DNA of 61,414 nt from Candidatus Endomicrobium embiratermitis (GTDB lineage Bacteria > Elusimicrobiota > Endomicrobiia > Endomicrobiales > Endomicrobiaceae). The notes below the pieces were generated by a model that ran no database searches, had not been told where the DNA came from, and was given only the letters and a program-made list of their open reading frames with translations. Positions 20,301-28,496 of this stretch are shown here, piece after piece. Position numbers and translations under genes: made by a program. Position 1 is the first letter of the stretch; each line of letters starts with the position of its first letter. The stretch is from the NCBI GenBank assembly GCA_009781315.1, contig WQYI01000002.1:1-61414 (forward strand), in the 5' to 3' direction.

Positions 20301-22916
20301 CTTCAACGGTATTTTGAATCGCAAGGCATTAAAATTTATTTGCTTTTTCCTGTTGTTTCGGCTTTTAGTCCAGGTTCTTTTTTAAAGCAGATGTTGCCCA
20401 GCCAACCTTTTGTGGTGCTTAGTAATTACAGTATGCCGAATGAATTAGATAAAGAAAAAGTTTTTTTGGAAAGAAATGCCGGCGGGCGCGTCAGCAATTA
20501 TGTAAGAAACATCATTTTTATGCTTCTTAATGCCGAGCAAAGCGGTTCTTATTTACAAAATGAAAAATATTATACGCCGGGTACTGAAATACTTAAAGAG
20601 GGGTATGAAACATTCAGGCGTTTATTGTCTTTCAGGGCCCGGAAGGCATTTGACATCATGTCCGGTAAAGAAAATCTGTTTACAAACGAAGGCGAACAGG
20701 TTATAAACGAAGACGAACAGAATCTAAATATTAAAATAAAAAATCTTTTTAATAAAGCTCTTGACAAATTACTCAAAAGCGACAGCTCTCGGCCGGAGCT
20801 TATACTAGATGTGATGAAAATGATAAGGAATTTATTTGTATTTAACGCTTTAAGAGCGTCAAATTTTCATAACGCGCTTGATACTTCGGAAAAACTTAAA
20901 ACGGTTGAAAAAGCATATATGGATTTAGCTTTAACGGATATTTATGAATACAGCAGCGAAGTCAATATCGATACAAAAGGAAATGAAGTTTCGTCAATGT
21001 TGTGCACAAGCGGTATGGGCGTGTTTATTACTTTGGTTGAATATATTTTGCGCACCGGCGGTCTTGATTCTTCAAACATAATACTTAATACAAGCTCTTC
21101 TTACTACGAATATATGCCGTACTTGAATAATATCGGCTTGGGAAACTGGGAAGGGGCGGCTGATATAATACGCGGTTACGACGGAGACGGCAAAAAACTT
21201 GATGATGTTGAGATTGATTACGGCAAAACAAATCTCGTGCTTTTAGAGCCTGTGTATAACAGATATGATATGAACGTAGATGATATTGAAGGGTTTTTCC
21301 GTAAAGTTTTAATTGATCCCTCTAGCGGAGAGCGAAGAGTTTTTGATAAGCCTTTTTATGTTTGCATAGACAGGACGGCTGTTCCTTTGTGGAATATTTT
21401 TGATATAATCGACGAATTGCCTGATAATTTTCATGTGGTTGTTTACAACAGTCTGCAGAAGCTTCATGAAAATTCTTGGGAACTTGCAACAGGCGGCGGA
21501 GCCTTATTAATTTCAGGCAATAATTTAGAATTGCATAAAAAATTCGCAGATGGTATGGATGTAACCAGGCAAGCATGCGGACAAGTGCCTGACGTTTATG
21601 CCGTTAATGCTTTTGAAAGGCTTTTTTCTTTAGGAAAAAGGATGCTATTACAAAGGATAAAAAGAATAACCTCTAATACGGAAACTGTGGCAAAAGCAAT
21701 GGCTGAAGCTGCCGCAATAAATCCGTATATTAACAAAATAGTATCACATGTGAGTATTAACGGGCAGGCAGATGATATGCCGAATTTAGCAATGCCGTTT
21801 ATTGCAATAGATCCTAAAAATAAATATTCATTTAGCAATCCTAATCAGAAACCGGCTGCTGCCGAAAACGACGCTATTGCGGATTTGCTTGCGCTTTTAA
21901 GGGCTGCGGGCATATACGATGCCGTGGACAGGAACAGTTACGGTTTTGATTCGCTTACTTTAGCGCGTTACGATAAAGGTATCAGAGTAGCAACCGGCGA
22001 TTATCCGGCTTTCATTGCAAATCAAGTAGCTTCAATATTGTCCGGATATACTTCACAAGTGCTTGCGTTAAGCAAATTTTCCGATAATGAAGACAATATG
22101 GATGCCGGTGCGGCTGCCGAACAAATTACGCAAATACTTGCCGGCGGCCAATATATGGATACGATTATGTTTAAAAATCACGTATTAAAGCTTTTGAATA
22201 TATCTCATCAAAAAGTCAAAGACGGCGATGAAAAATATCATAAATTGTTTATTGTAGCGAGCATAGCTGTCAGCATGATAAGCTTTGACGAAAAAAGAGA
22301 TGAGAATTATTACAATAAAAATAAGCCTTCGTATAAAAAAGAGATTAAAAATATAATGGAAAATACTAATGACGATGTTTTTGAGTTTTTTATGAAAAAT
22401 TTGAGAATTGCTAAAGAAATACACCCGTATAAAACAAGAAGCTTTATGAAAGATTTCGGCATAGATACGCTTTTAATAGACAAAATCTTAAAAAATTACG
22501 TTGCCGAGGAAAATGCTCAGAGTTTGGCAACATTACGTAACATAATAGTTAAAATTTTAGAAGAACTCAATATTGATATTACCGAATCGGATAAGGTGCG
22601 AATCATAGCAGAGAGAATTATAAAAGAACTCGAAATTGATCCTGCTCTGAATATAATGCGCGATATAAGAACTGCAATTTCTGAAAAATTTGGTATTGAT
22701 ATTTCTAAAAACAGGGATATGGATAAAGCAAATATAGGCAGAATTTTACAAGAATTTAATGTTAATATTAAAAGACTGATTGCTGCAAACGATATAAGGA
22801 CGACGGATGCGTCAACGGATTTGATGTTTATCACAAAAGATTCTCAAGGTAATGAAACGGAAGACGGCCGTATAATCAATACCCGATTCTTTAGTGAAAT
22901 GTTAAGAGCGGCCTAG
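17337..22916 (+). CDS. Exported giant protein: TraB/ChaN-like domain, membrane segments, PLP-transferase-like domain
   Basis: ATG 17337 is preferred over GTG 17328 because GAGGTG sits 6 nt before it; this gives about 1,859 residues. A signal peptide (residues 1-30) leads into an N-terminal domain with DLHG (about 69), LLEGAAG and MGGFHSD (about 443), a layout like the TraB/Tiki/ChaN superfamily. Hydrophobic segments span about 618-728. The C-terminal half resembles fold-type I PLP enzymes of Cys/Met metabolism: TSGMG (1225), LLEPVYN, CIDRT..PLW (1343) and SLQKLHE with candidate Schiff-base K1375, then GGGALL. A weaker, possibly degenerate PLP-like domain seems to precede it (from GPYQ, 829). 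No catalytic role is established. It lies 63 bp after the glucan synthase and overlaps its paralogue by 1 nt, so co-expression is likely. Confidence 0.7.
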   Translation: MFISKKILKALSVVITVCFCNAFIFTDFARALSDPAKSVSFNIDFLDGIHPDFYVGSDGKNSKVFIVQDLHGDKHVQKNISDIIEYLSENNNINEILLEGAAGRINYNWLTGLNDKHKNAVLNDLLSASLLSGAEYYALSNAKENKLKGLENEYLHSSNIKRLQDIQNIQPQIKQELSLMKSAINARQKKVYSSENKKLLNFEEKYLNGKRGAKDFYGYIIARASKINDEKIAEDLKVLNKALKTFEIPAKLQTDLVNKEIESLIKKLKNELPYKAYVKITDKTKNFSDEHITYTVLNEILKENYINEYNNLRRYLSYYTEQRNIDKTELIKAEEYIIKELYNYNSSGNSERALVAFSRAFKHFEKYFLAEATNFDYDYINQFGVDAFIGLYSEKFNTNIAAIKSNKDIYEKYHTVNIIRNIFFAEKIEESLNNHNGKVVAVMGGFHSDGVGKILKSKNITYEVVTPSLFQTSSNAKDVYLKHLKNSVDSQTLALRIYLERNDTEQMKELFQVKYAELLASHGLNRALSELNSWLNIISNVTEDDIAEATGNRPENFAKIQDTSVSLNSDGSVKIEFTSILNGKQEKVNFNINDGTPRGGYASLAGWATQKITKFAAFWEWIYMLPFSSFAFGSKTLNKVLSSKLDSDITVEKSSAFDKILDITSVFFLFGIFIFSPPMAVAAYVLMRAALFSSLHKVYYGDIKQHVKLFFLGIVFAVPLIGNGAHYAYNESARQPASIITPSAMSRGSFSVDILIELIDKFQNESPKEVRESDVLNDEFSTIVLETVKHAIPKIKTEDDLMLAFEMLAFLVQSKTWLSASTDSLSTIGPYQLKDRNTSSYERSWLNTEDAETAIAEKLNFLIEDESSKQFGNKNKKSNIYLFKNIEALYFLYFARKKEKLKIYIPEGKDIGYISGYQNSNNRNSVVERTDLLNADKIFFKTDGIDDVFREMDFVLEQYNANNMSLEGKEVFFELNSIERLTDGQRDKLQRYFESQGIKIYLLFPVVSAFSPGSFLKQMLPSQPFVVLSNYSMPNELDKEKVFLERNAGGRVSNYVRNIIFMLLNAEQSGSYLQNEKYYTPGTEILKEGYETFRRLLSFRARKAFDIMSGKENLFTNEGEQVINEDEQNLNIKIKNLFNKALDKLLKSDSSRPELILDVMKMIRNLFVFNALRASNFHNALDTSEKLKTVEKAYMDLALTDIYEYSSEVNIDTKGNEVSSMLCTSGMGVFITLVEYILRTGGLDSSNIILNTSSSYYEYMPYLNNIGLGNWEGAADIIRGYDGDGKKLDDVEIDYGKTNLVLLEPVYNRYDMNVDDIEGFFRKVLIDPSSGERRVFDKPFYVCIDRTAVPLWNIFDIIDELPDNFHVVVYNSLQKLHENSWELATGGGALLISGNNLELHKKFADGMDVTRQACGQVPDVYAVNAFERLFSLGKRMLLQRIKRITSNTETVAKAMAEAAAINPYINKIVSHVSINGQADDMPNLAMPFIAIDPKNKYSFSNPNQKPAAAENDAIADLLALLRAAGIYDAVDRNSYGFDSLTLARYDKGIRVATGDYPAFIANQVASILSGYTSQVLALSKFSDNEDNMDAGAAAEQITQILAGGQYMDTIMFKNHVLKLLNISHQKVKDGDEKYHKLFIVASIAVSMISFDEKRDENYYNKNKPSYKKEIKNIMENTNDDVFEFFMKNLRIAKEIHPYKTRSFMKDFGIDTLLIDKILKNYVAEENAQSLATLRNIIVKILEELNIDITESDKVRIIAERIIKELEIDPALNIMRDIRTAISEKFGIDISKNRDMDKANIGRILQEFNVNIKRLIAANDIRTTDASTDLMFITKDSQGNETEDGRIINTRFFSEMLRAA

Positions 22917-25900
22917 TGAAAAAAATATCATTTATAATATTGTTGTCATTTTTACTAAATAACATACCGCCTGCGCTGGCAGAGATAAGCGTTATCGGTT
23001 CGGATTATGATATTGCGCCCGTTTATTACGCTAAACAAAACTATAACGGCAAAAAAACCATAGACGTTTACCTTATAGAGGATTTACACGCAAATTTAAG
23101 CGCCCAAAAAAGCATAACTGAAATTATAGAATCCGTAGATAAAAACAATAATATAAAAGAAATTCTTATTGAAGGCGCCTCGGAAACAATAAAACCCTCA
23201 ATACTTTCCGGAAAAATACAAAATAAAAATAAATTTTTAGATTTACTTTTCGAATCTTCGCGTATTAACGGCGTTGAATATTACGCTTTAAAGAATAATA
23301 AAGAATACAAACTTTCAGGCCTTGAAAATAAGGCTTTGTATAACGAAAATATAAACAAACTTAAGCTTATAATCGATTCTCAGGAAGAAGTTAATAAAAT
23401 TCTGTCGGATATGGGGAAAGATTTATCGCGTATTCAAAGAAGTTTGTACTCCGTAAAAAATAAAGAAAATTTAAAAATGCTGCAAAAGCACGAATCTTCG
23501 GATATTTCAACCCTTAAATACTTTGCCTTTCTTATAAATAAAATCAAACATATAAAAGCGGATAAACCGTTATATATTGAAGAAGATATCACTGCTTTAA
23601 ACGGCTATATAGACACGCAAAAAGGCATTAGCAGTATAAATTACAAAAAACTAAACGAAGAAATTAACAGTTTTTTGATTGCCGCAAAAAAAGATTTTCC
23701 TTACAAGGTATATAAAGAGCTGACAGATACGTTTAATAAATATGACGATAAACTAATTTTTTGCTCGGTAATATCAAATATAATAAACGAGAATAATCTT
23801 CAAGGTTATAAGGAAATAAAAAAAGTAAGCGATATTTATTCGATGAAGTCGGCGACGGATTATAAAACTTTGCTGAAAGCTCAGAAAAGAATAGAAAAGT
23901 TTATTTTCTTGTCGTATGCCTTAGGCCAAAAAGAAAAACAGCTCTTAGTATTAAGCGATATGTTTGATAAGTATAAAAATTATTACGGCGGTTTCATTAC
24001 CGAATACGAGTACGAGTTTACAAAAGGATTCGGGGTTGACGCTTTTGAAGAAAATTGGCGAAAAATAGTAAACAAACAAAGTATTTTTGTTGACGATAAG
24101 CTGGCATATTTATATAAAAGTTATTATGATAACAATATTTCACGAAATGACGTTTTCATGAAAAATATACGAAAAGCTTTAAACCGCGTGTCCGGAGACG
24201 GCGCTATTGCCGTGCTTTGCGGCGGGTTTCACAGCAACGCTTTAGAGATTCTTTTTAAAGAAAACGGCATATCGTATTCTATAATAACGCCTGACGTAAA
24301 GCAGCATTCGGCTGAAGACAGAAAAATTTATGAGGAATTAATTTCCGAAAGCGGCGGAGTATCAAGAGCGTCAATTCCGCCGGAACCTTTTATTGACAAA
24401 GAAAACTCTTTACAGGCAGTAGACATTTTAAATGTTGTTTATACTAACGAACTGAATGAGCAAAAAGCTTTAGAATCAGTTAAAAATACCGCAAAAGAGC
24501 TGGGATATATTAATTCCGAGCCATTTGCCGATAGTTTTAAAACGCCGTATATATCCTTTGAGAACGCGGACGGTCAAAGTATTGTTTTTAATATTTCAAA
24601 CAAGAAAGCCGTAAATTTTGCCGATTTAAATCTTAATAAGACAAATCGCATTGTTGCAGAAAAGCTTAGATTAAAAAGAATTAAAAAAATAATCGAAAAT
24701 TTAAAGGTCAATCCTTATTTCCAACATGAATATTATCAAAATTCATTAAGCAGCCTGATAGACAATATTAATTCTAATAAACCTGTCGGACATATGGCTT
24801 ATGATATGTTTAAAATGATTTTATTTATGGTGCAATCTTCCACATATATTTCTCCTACAAAGTTTGACAGCGTAAGAGGTCCTTATCAAAACGCAAGAAG
24901 TTCTTATGAAAGATCGTACATCGATTATACTATGGAAGAGGCTTTTATAGGCACAAAATTAGATTATCTGCTTATAGGCGGAAATAGTAATTTTCATTAT
25001 TACAATATATCGTTATTTAAAAATAAAACGGGAATGTACGCTTCGCTTCTTTTTAAATCCGATACAACCGGTTCCAGAATTAAAGTGTTTAGCGACGCAA
25101 GTTATGATATTTTTTCTAAAGTTTACGGTATTGATGCGGCAGAAGACTATAATAACGCGGATATTATTATAAAATCCGCTTCGCCAAGTCAGATGGATAT
25201 TGCGGCAGAGCTGGAATTATACAGGGATTCTGCGGCGCAAGTTATATTTATAAACGTAACTTCAGGCAATATAGGGACATTCGGCAATAAATTTAAAGAA
25301 TTTTTATCTTCATATGACAAGCAGGTATTTATAGTTTTGGGCTTAGATAACATTAATGACATTTTTGATAATATAAACGAGCTTCTGCCGGACGCTCCGT
25401 GTATTGTCGTTTCAAATAAACTTATTGTTAAAAGCAGCAAAGGTTTTTTTATAGACCAAAGATACGGGTTTAAAATAAGTTATTTTGTAAAAAATGCAAT
25501 TACTATGCTGTTTAATATGTTTGATAATATAATTACCGATGCGGCATTCAAAATTACCGATCTAAAACCAAACAAAGCGCATATAAGCGGCGACATAATA
25601 CAAAATATAAATAATCTTATTAGAAGTTTTGAAGATATTGTTAACAACATTGACGATAAAAACAAACTGATAAAAGAAATGTTAAATAATGATATACTGC
25701 CGTATTTACGCGATATGCTTGTAAAGATGCATAAAGAAACCTTAAGCACAACGGAATTTTTATCTTTTCAGGAAGATTACAGGATTTTGGCAAATTTTAA
25801 AAATATAATTATTGCAGATCTGTTTTTTGACGATGTCGACTATGACACAAGGTTAAAAAATACGGAACGGCAATATTTGGATTTAGGCATACTTGATACC

Positions 25901-27625
25901 GCGGGTTTAGACGCCAAAGCGCTTATTTTCCCGAGCGCTACAAGCGCGTCTAATACATTTTTAATGTATATTGCCGGTTTACAAAAAACGGTAAATATTT
26001 ATGTTCCGCAAAAAGCTTATTATGAGTTTAGCGTCATTTCAAAATTTAATAATGTTGTAAACAAAAACGGTTTTGAAAAAACTATAACGATATTTTCCGA
26101 CAGACCCGGACTTTTAAACCATGGGGCGGTAAACGCCGTATTTTTTGAGCCTATAGAAAACCGCCCGGATATGGGTATGGAAGACATAAGAGGTTTTTTC
26201 AGGGAAAATATCAATAACAAGCGTTTTAAGGAAGATGTTTATATTTTTGTAGATAATACTTTAAGCCCGTTTATGTCTATAGAGGATTTTACGGAAGGCG
26301 CCAAGCTTGACGAAAACGTGCGCGTTGTTTTTTATTGCAGCCTGCATAAACTGCATCAAAGCGGTTTAGATCTTGCGTCGTCCGGAGGCGTTATTTTATT
26401 ATCGGAAAACGCGGATAAAAATTTACGGTTTTACAATGACATATCATTTTTAAGAAAAAATCTGGGTTATATGCCCGACAAATACGCCATTACGGCTGTT
26501 AAAAGCGTTTTAAGCGATAGTAATATGCCGGCATTAATAAAAACAAAACTTTCAAATACCGCAAAACTTGTTACGGGAATAACAAATATTCTTGAAAATT
26601 TTGGCATACATTCAGGAGAAATAATAAGTTCTCCGGCGAATATAAGACACCCTAATTATCAAATGTTTGCGAATGAAACGCTGTTAAACCCGTTATTCGG
26701 AGCGCCGTTCTTTTTTATAAAAGGAAATAAGTATCATGCCGGATCTATGGAAAATGATTTAAAAACATTACTTAAATCCGCGGGGGTTTATAGTTTTATA
26801 CGTAATAGTTTCGGATTTAATGATTTATCAATGATTCGGTACGAGGATTCCGTAAGAGTTTCCGTAGGTTTGCATGACGAGTTAACATTGTATTGCATAC
26901 AAAATGCTTTTGCGGTGTATGCGGAACTTTTACATATTGCAAGCGCTGAAAGAATGTATAACAGCGACTATAATATAATAAAAAGGTTAACGTCTTTGGT
27001 TGTAAATAATGATGTTATAAATTTAGATATTATATGTAATATTCTTGTGGAAAATGTTAATAATTCGGAAAAAGCATTGGCCGGCTACGGTTTATCTGAA
27101 AAAGAAAGGGCATATTACAGGGCATTGTTTGCCGTAAGTTACGCTATGTTATACACGCAGGATAACGTGTCGTTCGGCGGGGTAACAAATCTTTCTTTAG
27201 AAAAAATAAAAGATTCAAAAAAAGCATTGTTCCATAAAATTTTAAAAGATATATTAAAAAATAACGAAACGGATACTTTAGAAATGTTTCTTTCCGTTAT
27301 TAAAAAATTTAAAGAAAAAAGCACTGTGAAAAAATTTGTAACAAATGAAATAGGATACGTATTAATAAGTTTTTTAATGTTTGCCGAAGTTAACGGTAAT
27401 GAGGATATTTTGAACCTGATATCCGAGTTTCTGGAAAAAGATAGTATGCGTTTTACGGACGCCGTAAAAAAATATACGGCTGTGTGGGTTGAAAATGAAA
27501 ATACTGAAAGCGGCAATGCGGCTTGTGAATTGGTGAGCCTGACCGAACCGGGCGTACAGCCGGATATAACGGCAAATACTGTTTTCGAAAATAAGCAGAT
27601 TAGCGATATATTAAAAGCTTCATAA
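22916..27625 (+). CDS. Paralogous exported giant protein: TraB/ChaN-like plus PLP-transferase-like domain
   Basis: The GTG start overlaps the upstream TAG by 1 nt, which implies translational coupling. The N-terminus (residues 1-22, ending ALA-E) is a signal peptide. The protein repeats the architecture of the gene before it: EDLHA (about 56), ILIEGAS, CGGFHSN (about 435), GPYQ and SSYERS (about 659), then a PLP-enzyme-like segment with FPSATSASNTF, VDNTLSPF (about 1112), SLHKLHQ with candidate lysine K1145, and SGGVILLS. It is about 290 residues shorter, chiefly because the middle membrane block of its partner is missing, so the whole mature chain may be periplasmic. PLP enzymes are normally cytoplasmic, which makes the exported location odd. 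Function unknown; a structural or binding role for a dead PLP fold is possible. Confidence 0.7.
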   Translation: MKKISFIILLSFLLNNIPPALAEISVIGSDYDIAPVYYAKQNYNGKKTIDVYLIEDLHANLSAQKSITEIIESVDKNNNIKEILIEGASETIKPSILSGKIQNKNKFLDLLFESSRINGVEYYALKNNKEYKLSGLENKALYNENINKLKLIIDSQEEVNKILSDMGKDLSRIQRSLYSVKNKENLKMLQKHESSDISTLKYFAFLINKIKHIKADKPLYIEEDITALNGYIDTQKGISSINYKKLNEEINSFLIAAKKDFPYKVYKELTDTFNKYDDKLIFCSVISNIINENNLQGYKEIKKVSDIYSMKSATDYKTLLKAQKRIEKFIFLSYALGQKEKQLLVLSDMFDKYKNYYGGFITEYEYEFTKGFGVDAFEENWRKIVNKQSIFVDDKLAYLYKSYYDNNISRNDVFMKNIRKALNRVSGDGAIAVLCGGFHSNALEILFKENGISYSIITPDVKQHSAEDRKIYEELISESGGVSRASIPPEPFIDKENSLQAVDILNVVYTNELNEQKALESVKNTAKELGYINSEPFADSFKTPYISFENADGQSIVFNISNKKAVNFADLNLNKTNRIVAEKLRLKRIKKIIENLKVNPYFQHEYYQNSLSSLIDNINSNKPVGHMAYDMFKMILFMVQSSTYISPTKFDSVRGPYQNARSSYERSYIDYTMEEAFIGTKLDYLLIGGNSNFHYYNISLFKNKTGMYASLLFKSDTTGSRIKVFSDASYDIFSKVYGIDAAEDYNNADIIIKSASPSQMDIAAELELYRDSAAQVIFINVTSGNIGTFGNKFKEFLSSYDKQVFIVLGLDNINDIFDNINELLPDAPCIVVSNKLIVKSSKGFFIDQRYGFKISYFVKNAITMLFNMFDNIITDAAFKITDLKPNKAHISGDIIQNINNLIRSFEDIVNNIDDKNKLIKEMLNNDILPYLRDMLVKMHKETLSTTEFLSFQEDYRILANFKNIIIADLFFDDVDYDTRLKNTERQYLDLGILDTAGLDAKALIFPSATSASNTFLMYIAGLQKTVNIYVPQKAYYEFSVISKFNNVVNKNGFEKTITIFSDRPGLLNHGAVNAVFFEPIENRPDMGMEDIRGFFRENINNKRFKEDVYIFVDNTLSPFMSIEDFTEGAKLDENVRVVFYCSLHKLHQSGLDLASSGGVILLSENADKNLRFYNDISFLRKNLGYMPDKYAITAVKSVLSDSNMPALIKTKLSNTAKLVTGITNILENFGIHSGEIISSPANIRHPNYQMFANETLLNPLFGAPFFFIKGNKYHAGSMENDLKTLLKSAGVYSFIRNSFGFNDLSMIRYEDSVRVSVGLHDELTLYCIQNAFAVYAELLHIASAERMYNSDYNIIKRLTSLVVNNDVINLDIICNILVENVNNSEKALAGYGLSEKERAYYRALFAVSYAMLYTQDNVSFGGVTNLSLEKIKDSKKALFHKILKDILKNNETDTLEMFLSVIKKFKEKSTVKKFVTNEIGYVLISFLMFAEVNGNEDILNLISEFLEKDSMRFTDAVKKYTAVWVENENTESGNAACELVSLTEPGVQPDITANTVFENKQISDILKAS

Positions 27626-28390
27626 ATGCGGGTTTGTGTTTAAGCTGGTACTGTTATCTTTTAGGTTGATTATTCGGAAGGTTTTAAAATCGACATTGTA
27701 TTTTTCGGAATATTTTTTTACTTCTTCGGCAACCATACCTTTTATCAGACTTTCCGTTTTATCGTCAATTTCAGCCGCAGTCGACAAAATCAGCGCGGAA
27801 TCTTCATATCCTTCGTATCTTAAGCGGATCATGGATATCAGCGCGCCGAAAAACGGATTAGATCTTGAAGCCATGTCTATCTGTGAAACTATCATTCTGC
27901 CGACATATTCTTCCAGAGTTATGTCATGCTTGTCTTCTATCATGGCTTTTGCGTATTCCGGACCTTCTATTTCCATAAGGCTGCGCGACTCGTAATCGCC
28001 TTTTGAAATACGCATATAAAAATACGCTTTTATATCTTCAATATTTTGAATAATCCTGAAAAGAACGTTTTTATTTTTATCGAAAACGCTCACGACCATA
28101 AACTGTATTTCGGAATCGCTGCTTAAAACAACCCTTGTAATGGATATTACGGCATTTTGCATCTTTTTTACGGCTTCAACGGCTTGATCCTGATTTTTTG
28201 AAGTAAGCGCGTCAAGCTCCATATCCAGATACAAAGTTTTACCGAATATGGAAGCTTTAGAATCGCTGTCGCATTCTTTTTTTACAAGTGCCTCAAGCTG
28301 TTCGATAAGTTTTTCTTTATTATAACTTACGCCGCAGGAAATAAAGCAGGATAAAAATATTGATAAGATGAAAAGTTTTAATAAACGCAT
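27620..28390 (-). CDS. Putative outer-membrane or periplasmic lipoprotein, unknown function
   Basis: A 256-residue protein with a lipoprotein signal peptide: positive start MRLLK, hydrophobic run, and lipobox SCFISC followed by G, so the cysteine at about residue 19 would be lipidated. The rest is soluble and mixed alpha/beta; I recognise no family. Its 3' end overlaps the end of the convergent giant gene by 6 bp. It lies downstream of the FtsH-like gene on the same strand, separated by a palindromic repeat, so co-transcription is possible. It could be a substrate or partner of that protease, but only proximity supports this. Confidence 0.65.
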   Translation of the reverse strand: MRLLKLFILSIFLSCFISCGVSYNKEKLIEQLEALVKKECDSDSKASIFGKTLYLDMELDALTSKNQDQAVEAVKKMQNAVISITRVVLSSDSEIQFMVVSVFDKNKNVLFRIIQNIEDIKAYFYMRISKGDYESRSLMEIEGPEYAKAMIEDKHDITLEEYVGRMIVSQIDMASRSNPFFGALISMIRLRYEGYEDSALILSTAAEIDDKTESLIKGMVAEEVKKYSEKYNVDFKTFRIINLKDNSTSLNTNPHL

Positions 28391-28404
28391 AATTGGTTGT
28401 CTTT

Positions 28405-28489
28405 GTCATTCCGGGCTTGACCCGGAATCCATTTTTTCTAAAAATTCTATTTTTTCTTAAACGTGGATTCCGTTTTTCAACGGAATGAC
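28405..28489. repeat. Dispersed palindromic repeat (GTCATTCC type)
   Basis: Two hairpins: GTCATTCCGGG pairs near CCCGGAATCC, and GGATTCCG pairs with CGGAATGAC. It fills most of the gap between the FtsH-like gene and the lipoprotein gene and could act as a terminator or mRNA 3' stabiliser. Related elements recur across the window. Confidence 0.8.
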
Positions 28490-28496
28490 AACCACG

